A stretch of DNA of 7,681 nt from an uncultured bacterium (GTDB lineage Bacteria > Actinomycetota > Actinomycetes > S36-B12), in assembly GCA_903954205.1 (NCBI GenBank), contig CAJBMR010000044.1, positions 1 through 7,681 on the forward strand. Reading direction: 5' to 3'. The notes under the pieces were generated by a model. That model was not told the DNA's origin and searched no databases. It saw only the letters and a program-made list of their open reading frames with translations. Positions within the stretch are counted from its first letter, which is position 1, and every line of letters starts with the position of its first letter. Shown here in pieces: positions 1 through 4,613 of this stretch. A program made the translations under genes and the position numbers.

Positions 1-309
1 CCCCCACAGCGTGTCGCCGGGCTGCACGGTGACCGCAACAGTCACTGGGCCCTCGACCTGCGCAGTCGCCATCGCACGCCACGCGCCGGGCAGCAGGACG
101 ACCATGAGCGCCACCGCGAGGACGACGAGCCGACCGCGACGCGTCATGCGCAGGCCCGGTGCCGTGGCACCGCGCGGCGCCACCTGCTGGCGCCCACGTG
201 ACCGGGCGTCGCGAGTTGAGGCCGCCGATGAGTCGCCGGGCCGGGTCCTCGGCCGGAAACCGGGCAGAGCGGAAGTGGCGTACGCCGGGGCGGCAAAAGT
301 GGTGGCCAT
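1..309 (-). CDS. LysM-domain envelope protein divergent from lexA, C-terminus cut by window edge (Rv2719c/YneA-like)
   Basis: Reading the minus strand from an ATG at 309 gives 103 residues that run off the window at position 1. Residues 1-54 are Arg/Pro/Ala-rich and probably cytoplasmic. Residues 55-60 (MTRRGR) precede one hydrophobic segment, about 61-77. The visible end reads VTVQPGDTLWG, the typical start of a LysM peptidoglycan-binding domain, so most of that domain lies outside the window. The start is well supported: a perfect AAGGAGG (316-322) sits 6 nt upstream. An internal ATG at 147 would keep the membrane segment but has no comparable site. In actinobacteria a LysM gene often lies divergent to lexA (Rv2719c in M. 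tuberculosis), and YneA of Bacillus has the same layout; these are SOS-induced division inhibitors. The two SOS boxes 44-76 bp upstream fit that role. The division-inhibitor role is inferred from context. Confidence 0.85.
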   Translation of the reverse strand, partial: MATTFAAPAYATSALPGFRPRTRPGDSSAASTRDARSRGRQQVAPRGATAPGLRMTRRGRLVVLAVALMVVLLPGAWRAMATAQVEGPVTVAVTVQPGDTLWG

Positions 310-315
310 GGGGAC

Positions 316-322
316 CCTCCTT
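316..322 (-). promoter_or_regulatory. Shine-Dalgarno site of the LysM gene
   Basis: On the minus strand this reads AAGGAGG, a full match to the anti-SD, 6 nt before the ATG at 309. It fixes the start of a gene whose 3' end is outside the window. Confidence 0.8.
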
Positions 323-353
323 GTCTCGTCTCCGCCCGTCGGGGTGAGCCCGT

Positions 354-369
354 TCGAACGGTTGTACGA
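354..369. promoter_or_regulatory. SOS box 1 (LexA operator)
   Basis: TCGAAC-GGTT-GTACGA matches the actinobacterial SOS consensus TCGAAC-N4-GTTCGA at 11 of 12 half-site bases. It directly abuts SOS box 2 and lies 44 bp upstream of the LysM start codon, so it probably controls that gene first. LexA encoded at 572 would be the repressor. Confidence 0.8.
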
Positions 370-385
370 TCGAACATATGTCCCA
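370..385. promoter_or_regulatory. SOS box 2 (LexA operator, weaker)
   Basis: TCGAAC-ATAT-GTCCCA has a perfect left half and 4 of 6 bases in the right half. It follows box 1 with no gap, giving a 16-bp centre-to-centre spacing. Two LexA dimers could bind side by side over the promoter of the LysM gene. It is weaker than boxes 1 and 3 by sequence. Confidence 0.6.
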
Positions 386-421
386 ATGACCTCATCTGTC
401 ACGCGACACGCCGCATCTGAA

Positions 422-437
422 TCGAACAGGTGTTTGA
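422..437. promoter_or_regulatory. SOS box 3 overlapping the lexA promoter
   Basis: TCGAAC-AGGT-GTTTGA matches the consensus at 11 of 12 half-site bases. It overlaps the -35 hexamer proposed for lexA (TTGAAA, 434-439), so LexA bound here would block its own transcription, as expected for autoregulation. Confidence 0.8.
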
Positions 438-462
438 AATTGCCTCGTGGCAGGGCTACGGT
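434..462 (+). promoter_or_regulatory. Predicted lexA promoter
   Basis: TTGAAA (434-439), 17 bp, then TACGGT (457-462) fit a vegetative sigma factor promoter (TTGACA / TAnnnT). Transcription would start near 468-470, leaving a leader of about 100 nt before the lexA ATG at 572. The overlap with SOS box 3 supports the call. Confidence 0.55.
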
Positions 463-513
463 CTGGGTCATGGAGGAAGGCTCCCAAGGGGGTCTGACAC
501 CGAGATCGACCCA

Positions 514-555
514 GCCAGACCCGCCCAGCCAGACCTGCCCCGCCAGACCCAGCCC
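514..555 (+). repeat. Three tandem 14-nt repeats in the lexA leader
   Basis: The octamer GCCAGACC occurs at 514, 528 and 542, exactly 14 nt apart; the six bases after it are C-rich and vary slightly. A period of 14 is not a multiple of 3, which argues that this stretch is untranslated and supports the lexA start at 572. GGGTCTG at 490-496 is complementary to CAGACCC in copies 1 and 3 and to six bases of copy 2, so alternative hairpins can form in the leader RNA. Confidence 0.7.
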
Positions 556-571
556 GACGACCGGAGGACCC

Positions 572-1249
572 ATGGCCCGCCGCACCCCGACCGAAGCCGA
601 CTTCGGCGAGGGGCTCACCCCGCGCCAGCGCGACATCCTCGCGGTCATCCGCAGCACCGTTGAGGAGCGCGGCTATCCGCCAAGCGTGCGCGAGATCGGC
701 GAGGCGGTCGGCCTCACCTCCCCCTCGAGCGTCGCCCACCAACTTGGCGTGCTCGAGCGCAAGGGCCTGCTCCGTCGCGACGCCAATCGCCCACGTGCGC
801 TCGTGGTCGCCGATGACACGTCAGCATCGACCGCGCCGACGGCCGACATCACCGGGATCGGCGACGCGACTCCCGCCGCGGCCTACGTCCCCGTCCTCGG
901 CCGCATCGCCGCAGGCGGTCCGATCCTGGCCGAGGAGACCGTCGAGACCGTCTTCCCGCTGCCGCGCGAGATCGTGGGCGAGGGCGAGCTCTTCTTGCTG
1001 CGCGTCGTCGGCGACTCCATGATCGACGCGGCCATCTGCAATGACGACTGGGTCGTCGTACGCCGCCAGCCCACCGCCGACAACGGCGAGATTGTCGCGG
1101 CCCTCCTCGACGACGAGGCCACGGTCAAGACGCTCCAACGGCGCGAGGGCCACACCTGGCTGCTCCCCCACAACCCGGCCTACTCCCCCATCGACGGCGA
1201 CCACGCCACGATTCTGGGCAAGGTCGTCAGCGTGATCCGCCGGGTCTGA
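572..1249 (+). CDS. lexA: LexA, SOS-response repressor and self-cleaving serine protease
   Basis: A 225-residue protein of normal LexA length. It represses DNA-damage genes by binding SOS boxes; RecA filaments stimulate its self-cleavage. Residues 14-80 form the winged helix-turn-helix domain (TPRQRDIL, PPSVREIGEAVGL, SPSSVAHQL). The C-terminal S24 protease domain shows the scissile Ala114-Gly115 in GRIAAGGP, catalytic Ser149 in GDSM and catalytic Lys186 in ATVKTLQ. All key residues are present. The ATG at 572 has GGAGG at 563-567, with a short 4-nt gap. The reading frame is open upstream to position 11, and an in-frame ATG at 470 would add 34 residues; it coincides with the predicted transcription start, so a leaderless longer form cannot be excluded, but the 14-nt repeats in between look untranslated. 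Promoter and SOS box 3 upstream indicate autoregulation. Confidence 0.98.
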   Translation: MARRTPTEADFGEGLTPRQRDILAVIRSTVEERGYPPSVREIGEAVGLTSPSSVAHQLGVLERKGLLRRDANRPRALVVADDTSASTAPTADITGIGDATPAAAYVPVLGRIAAGGPILAEETVETVFPLPREIVGEGELFLLRVVGDSMIDAAICNDDWVVVRRQPTADNGEIVAALLDDEATVKTLQRREGHTWLLPHNPAYSPIDGDHATILGKVVSVIRRV

Positions 1250-1459
1250 CTCCCTCGTGTAGCCAGCACACAACGCCCAGCTTGATTGGCAGGGTGTCCA
1301 CGGTCGGCTGGAGGTCGCAGTGCGGGGCACTGAATGCGGCGGCGACGCGGGGTTCCGGCTTCCGCCGCTGACCTGCTCGAGCTGCTCGTCGGTGAGCGTT
1401 CCATCGTTGACCTGCTCGTCAGCGAGCGTGTCCTCGCAACCGTGCGCTTGAGGAGTCAT
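1250..1459 (-). CDS. Putative double-glycine leader peptide (RiPP/bacteriocin-like precursor), 3' end unresolved
   Basis: From the ATG at 1459 the minus strand encodes an acidic leader ending LTDEQLEQVSGG (Gly32-Gly33). This has the usual make-up of double-Gly leaders cut by C39-type peptidases of bacteriocin exporters: acidic/hydrophobic residues with Leu, Leu, Val before GG. The leader codons from 1402 to 1367 all end in G or C. After GG comes a Ser/Thr/Pro-rich stretch with Cys57 and Cys64 (TPCQSSWALC). This frame has no stop before lexA and stays open antisense to 821 (212 residues), which is unlikely as a real end. In the frame two bases further on, a stop occurs at 1227-1229. A frameshift, a degraded core or a chance leader are all possible. 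The ribosome site is modest (AGGGA 6 nt upstream; GGAGG 12 nt upstream) and lies in a hairpin. The NHLM-type exporter at 6585-7681 makes a precursor here plausible. The call rests on motif and context only. Confidence 0.45.
1382..1429 (-). repeat. Imperfect 18-bp direct repeat inside the leader peptide
   Basis: Positions 1382-1399 and 1412-1429 are copies of an 18-bp unit with 2 mismatches, 30 bp apart, which keeps frame. On the minus strand they encode TLADEQ (residues 11-16) and TLTDEQ (residues 21-26). The second copy forms the double-Gly leader motif. Confidence 0.65.
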
Positions 1460-1466
1460 GGCGGTT

Positions 1467-1502
1467 CCCTGCCTCCGGTTCGGCTCCCTGCCGGAGGTAG
1501 GG
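1467..1502. promoter_or_regulatory. 12-bp hairpin upstream of the double-Gly peptide
   Basis: CCCTGCCTCCGG (1467-1478) pairs with CCGGAGGTAGGG (1491-1502) around a 12-nt loop, with one mispair that can be a G-U or A-C depending on strand. On the minus strand the 3' arm contains both GGAGG and AGGG, the only ribosome-site candidates for the ATG at 1459, so folding would hide them. No T-run follows on either strand, so it is not a typical intrinsic terminator, although a terminator for lexA cannot be fully excluded. Confidence 0.5.
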
Positions 1503-1615
1503 GTCCAAAGGGCAGATCAACGGATCAGCCAGGGTTCGCCTGGAAATCGTGAGTAGCGGCCCCTACAACCCCTAAGACTGCGGATGAAGCGACTCCTCCC
1601 CGTGCCTACGAGCAT

Positions 1616-1644
1616 CTGACACACCTTCGTCCATCCCGTATACG
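1616..1644 (+). promoter_or_regulatory. Predicted promoter of the ParA-like / membrane protein operon
   Basis: CTGACA (1616-1621), 17 bp, then TATACG (1639-1644) match a vegetative promoter at 5 of 6 and 4 of 6 bases. The start would be near 1651, about 48 nt before the ATG at 1699. The -10 lies inside a perfect palindrome, which suggests repressor control. Confidence 0.45.
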
Positions 1645-1646
1645 GG
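1635..1646. promoter_or_regulatory. Perfect 12-bp palindrome CCCGTATACGGG, candidate operator
   Basis: The sequence equals its own reverse complement and covers the proposed -10 hexamer of the promoter for the gene at 1699. A dimeric regulator bound here would occlude RNA polymerase. No regulator gene other than lexA is visible, and the site does not resemble an SOS box. Confidence 0.45.
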
Positions 1647-1698
1647 CCTGCGGGCCGGTCGGTAGCCTGACTGCACTCGACAACCTCCGGGAGCTCCC

Positions 1699-2463
1699 AT
1701 GACTACCGTCGTATCCGTCCACTCCTACCGAGGGGGCACGGGCAAGAGCAACAGCACCTCCAACATTGCGGCGAATCTGGCCGCCATGGGTGCCCGAGTC
1801 GGCGTCGTTGACACGGACATCCAAAGCCCCGGCATCCACGTGCTCTTCGGCTATGACGAGCACCTCGGCAACACCCTGAACGACTTCCTCTGGGGCAAGA
1901 TACCGATCGAGCAGGCCGCTCACGATGTCACCGACAAGGTCCGCGCCTCCCGGGACGTGGCCGAAGGTGGCGCCCTCTACCTTGTCCCGTCGAGCATGAA
2001 GGCGGGTGACATCGCGCGGGTGCTGCGCGAGGGCTACGACGTGAGCACGCTGAATGACGGATTCCGCGACCTCACGAAGGCACTCGACCTCGACTTTCTC
2101 CTCATCGATACCCACCCGGGCCTGAACGAGGAGACACTGCTGTCAATCACCATCAGCGACGTCCTCCTGCTCCTCCTCCGACCAGATCGTCAGGACTTCC
2201 AGGGCACGGCTGTGACCGTCGACGTCGCGCGCAGGCTTGAGGTGCCCGCGCTCTACCTCATCGTCAATAAGGTCCCGAGAGGTGTCGACACAGATGATCT
2301 GCGCGAGCAGATGACGGCGGCCTACGCGGCCGAGACTGTTGCGATCCTGCCGCTCGCCGAAGAGGTCGTTCAGAACGCATCCGGCGGACTCTTCTCGCTG
2401 ACCAATCCCGATCATCCCTGGTCTCAGCAGATGCGCGGGGTTGCCGAGCGCCTCCGCGGCTAG
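1699..2463 (+). CDS. ParA/MinD-family P-loop ATPase with RGGTGKS Walker A
   Basis: A 254-residue SIMIBI-class ATPase. The deviant Walker A is YRGGTGKSN (residues 10-18, Lys16), followed by VVDTDIQSPG (36-45, switch I region) and LLIDTHPGL (134-142, Walker B Asp137). Most ParA/MinD proteins have KGGxGKT; here Arg11 replaces the first, signature lysine, which in that family contacts ATP across the dimer. The end of the protein has a normal ParA layout, with LYLIVNKVP and an ILPLAEEV motif. No DNA-binding N-terminal extension, and no ParB partner nearby, so a plasmid-partition role is unlikely. The ATG at 1699 follows GGGAG by 5 nt; this ribosome site is half of a palindrome GGGAGCTCCC (1689-1698). 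It is the first gene of a two-gene operon with the membrane protein at 2473. I infer a role in positioning or regulating that membrane protein or the neighbouring secretion system; the sequence does not prove it. Confidence 0.93.
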   Translation: MTTVVSVHSYRGGTGKSNSTSNIAANLAAMGARVGVVDTDIQSPGIHVLFGYDEHLGNTLNDFLWGKIPIEQAAHDVTDKVRASRDVAEGGALYLVPSSMKAGDIARVLREGYDVSTLNDGFRDLTKALDLDFLLIDTHPGLNEETLLSITISDVLLLLLRPDRQDFQGTAVTVDVARRLEVPALYLIVNKVPRGVDTDDLREQMTAAYAAETVAILPLAEEVVQNASGGLFSLTNPDHPWSQQMRGVAERLRG

Positions 2464-2472
2464 GAGAACGCG

Positions 2473-3915
2473 GTGTCATCCGACGGGGGCGACTGGGACT
2501 TCCTCGCTGCACGCAAGCGGGAGATGGCGGAGCGGCAGGCGAGCGAGCCGCCGGCCGCGGAGACCTCCGAGCCGCAAGAGCCGGCAGCACCTCGCGCCCG
2601 CGGGGTGCTACGCGCCGACATGCCTCTGGTGAGCCTCAAGCGGCGGGCGATACCCATGGCGATCGCGCTCGCCGCCGTCTCGCTTGCGGGATTCCTCACC
2701 GAGATGGTCGCGGCCAGCCAGATGCTCTCCCTGGGCGGCCCGACGGCGCTCCTCGTCATGTACCCACTCGGTGGGCTCGGCCTCTTGGCCGCCGCCATCC
2801 TGCAATTCCGCTTCGTGGACGCTGCCGCGCGCCTGCGCGTGCTGCGGATCATCACCCTTGCCTACGCCGTGGTCTTCGCCGCGGCACTCGGCCTCCTCGC
2901 CGCGTCCTTCGTGCCCGTCATCGCCATCGGACTGGTGTGGCTGCTGGCCGACCAGCTCAACTTCCTCGTCCCGCTGCTCGTGTGGAGCCTTGCGGGGGAC
3001 GAGTTCAATGTCGCCGAAGGCCGCAAGGTCTTTGGATGGCTCGTCACATGGACCTACGTCGGCCAGGTCGTGGGGCTTGCCGTGGCCGCGGGCTCGCCGT
3101 TCGCCCTCGACGCCCTGGACATCCCGCTTACCTCCCTGCTCATCCTCGACCCGATCGTGTGCGTCCTACTCGCCATCCTGCTGCCGCGCGCCATGCGCGG
3201 ATCGGGTGCCGCCAAGGGCCTCGCCACGGACGAGAGCTTGCGGATCGCGCTCACCAGCGCCTGGGAATTCATCACCGGCGTGCCCGTCTGGCGGACCTTC
3301 CTGATCGCCTCGATCCTCACCTTCGCCGCCGGCATGACCGGGTTCATTGCCTTCATGGTGAGCTCAAGTGAGCTGCTTGCTCTCGACGCCAGCAGCATCC
3401 AGGTGTTCTTCGGCACGGTGAGCCTCGCCGCCTTCCTCATCGCGTGGCTCGTTCAGTCGACCGTCGCCGAGCGCATGCTCGAGCGCCTCGGCATCCCCGG
3501 CTCGCTACTGGTGCTTCCGGTGGCGACCATCCTCGCCGGCCTCCTCCTCGCCCTCGGAAGCGCGCTTGGTTCGCTCGCGGTCCTTGCCATCGCCATCACA
3601 CTGTGGCGCTTGCCCCGCTGGAGCATTGACGAGAACGCCCGACGGGCCGCTCTCGCACTCGTCCCCGATGAGCGCCGCACGCGCGTATCGTTCTTCGTCG
3701 ATCTCGTTCCCGTGGCACTCGGTCTCCTCGTGTCGACCCCGCTGGCCATCGTGGGCGTGATCACCGGGCAGTTGTGGATCGTCGGCATCGTCGTCGCCGT
3801 CATCGCCGCGATCGCAGTGCCCTTCGGCGTGAAGGTCATGCGGGGCTGGGAGGACAGTCTCCTCAACTGGCGTCTGCGGCGCCGCAAGCAGAACAGATCC
3901 TTCGACTTCGGCTAG
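2473..3915 (+). CDS. 12-TM MFS-type membrane protein resembling nucleotide translocases (NTT/TlcC-like)
   Basis: 480 residues with GTG start, preceded by AGGAGA that overlaps the stop codon of the gene before it; the gap is 9 bp, so the two are co-transcribed. Residues 1-55 are hydrophilic (DWDFLAARKREMAE, then Pro/Glu-rich) and cytoplasmic. About 12 hydrophobic helices follow (near 60-80, 91-112, 126-144, 148-168, 186-206, 218-238, 275-297, 307-328, 343-360, 364-378, 408-430, 432-452), with a basic tail ending RSFDFG. Segments such as LVWSLAGDEFNVAEGRKVFG (170-189) and ALVPDERRTRVSFFVDL (395-411) recall the ATP/ADP translocase-like branch of the major facilitator superfamily (WSLxxD.FN...AKRLFG; LP.E.R...K.FID). 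Substrate is unknown and nucleotide transport should not be assumed. Its stop overlaps the stop of the convergent GNAT-like gene. Being paired with a ParA-like ATPase is unusual for a solute carrier. Confidence 0.9.
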   Translation: MSSDGGDWDFLAARKREMAERQASEPPAAETSEPQEPAAPRARGVLRADMPLVSLKRRAIPMAIALAAVSLAGFLTEMVAASQMLSLGGPTALLVMYPLGGLGLLAAAILQFRFVDAAARLRVLRIITLAYAVVFAAALGLLAASFVPVIAIGLVWLLADQLNFLVPLLVWSLAGDEFNVAEGRKVFGWLVTWTYVGQVVGLAVAAGSPFALDALDIPLTSLLILDPIVCVLLAILLPRAMRGSGAAKGLATDESLRIALTSAWEFITGVPVWRTFLIASILTFAAGMTGFIAFMVSSSELLALDASSIQVFFGTVSLAAFLIAWLVQSTVAERMLERLGIPGSLLVLPVATILAGLLLALGSALGSLAVLAIAITLWRLPRWSIDENARRAALALVPDERRTRVSFFVDLVPVALGLLVSTPLAIVGVITGQLWIVGIVVAVIAAIAVPFGVKVMRGWEDSLLNWRLRRRKQNRSFDFG

Positions 3916-4613
3916 TTTCCGATGAGGTCCTCGCGCTGCACCTGGCTCGCGCGTTCGAGGATCCCGGCCACGGTCGGGTCGTCGCTCGGCAGGAGGTAGT
4001 GGTCGAGGAGGAACGCGCTCACCGCCGCGTGCATCACCTCCCCCAGGGGGCGTCTGTGCCCAGCCTCGGTGAGCTTGACGTTCGGGGTCATGGCGAAGAA
4101 GCGCGGCTCGCCGAAGTCCGGCCAGTCCTTGCCGTGGTAGGGCTCGCGGTAGTCGATCGACGGCACGCTCACGTGGCCGAGTTCGCGCCAGTGCGCGAGC
4201 AGACGCGGTTCGTCAGGGGCGATCTCGCTCATGAGGGCAAGGATCTCTACCCCGCGATCGCGTGCGTCCCTCTCGGACTGCCGTTGAGCCGCGATGATGA
4301 GATCCCCTGCCCACCCCTTGGCCAGTTCCTTGCGGACCGAGGCGTCCATCGCGAGGAAGTGGCGCACGACAATCCCCCGGCGCAGGTTGGTGTGGAAGAT
4401 GAACTCCCCGGAAGGATCCCCGTCATGCAGGAGGAGCCACTGGTGCACCACGATGTCGGGGTCGAATCCCCCCTCCGCCCACGCCTGCTCCATCTCCGCA
4501 AGCACGTGCTCGTGACCCGCGAAGTAGCCCGTGTGGATCGCCTGGAGCTGCTCGAGCCGCCGTCTGTCGACTCCGGGCAGGACGTCGATGACGGCGACGC
4601 CGGCGACGCTCAC
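3912..4613 (-). CDS. GNAT-like acyltransferase family protein (tentative)
   Basis: 233 residues, no signal peptide or membrane segment. The GTG start (4613-4611) overlaps the stop of the Cache-HAMP gene by 4 bp (GTGA), so translation is probably coupled. The middle reads like a GNAT fold: strand IVVHQWLLLHDGDPSGEFIFH (about 54-74), strand GIVVRHFLAMD (80-90), then an acetyl-CoA-loop-like stretch and helix (RKELAKGWAGDLIIAAQRQS, 94-113), strand VEILALMSEI (122-131) and HWRELGH (141-147). The R/Q-x-x-G-x-G/A loop is poorly kept, so enzymatic activity is uncertain. Residues 148-233 form an additional C-terminal part with Tyr/Trp/His-rich start. It is the last gene of the minus-strand operon. A role in acylating a peptide or a metabolite is possible but unproven; I recognise the fold, not the specific function. 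Confidence 0.85.
   Translation of the reverse strand: MSVAGVAVIDVLPGVDRRRLEQLQAIHTGYFAGHEHVLAEMEQAWAEGGFDPDIVVHQWLLLHDGDPSGEFIFHTNLRRGIVVRHFLAMDASVRKELAKGWAGDLIIAAQRQSERDARDRGVEILALMSEIAPDEPRLLAHWRELGHVSVPSIDYREPYHGKDWPDFGEPRFFAMTPNVKLTEAGHRRPLGEVMHAAVSAFLLDHYLLPSDDPTVAGILERASQVQREDLIGN

Larger units (their letters stand above)
1460..1698. other. Divergent intergenic region between double-Gly peptide and ParA-like gene
   Basis: This 239-bp stretch separates the minus-strand double-Gly peptide from the plus-strand ParA-like gene. It holds the 1467-1502 hairpin, a small inverted repeat CCAGG-N5-CCTGG (1529-1543), a promoter with palindrome (1616-1646) and the ribosome site of the next gene. 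I see no tRNA or other RNA gene and no convincing longer coding frame. I could not identify a clear minus-strand promoter for the peptide. Confidence 0.6.

Noticed and set aside
1180..1404. 74-residue minus-strand ORF with Cys residues as an alternative core
   Set aside because: Half of its third codon positions are A/T by hand count, unlike real genes here, and its start has no leader features.
821..1459. 212-residue minus-strand ORF taken as a whole protein
   Set aside because: Only its first 70 codons lie outside lexA; the rest is antisense to a certain gene in high-GC DNA, where such open frames are common. Only the leader part is kept.
1467..1502. Intrinsic terminator of lexA
   Set aside because: The stem is strong, but it lies more than 200 nt after the lexA stop and has no T-run on either strand.
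1334..1552. 72-residue plus-strand ORF in the gap after lexA
   Set aside because: It is antisense to the double-Gly leader, has no ribosome site and no recognisable motif.
1699..2463. Plasmid or chromosome partition ParA
   Set aside because: No ParB gene, no parS-like repeats and an atypical Walker A; the context is a secretion locus.
2684..3304. 206-residue plus-strand ORF inside the membrane protein gene
   Set aside because: Ser/Pro/Arg/Cys-rich product of a shifted frame; the true frame gives a coherent 12-TM protein.
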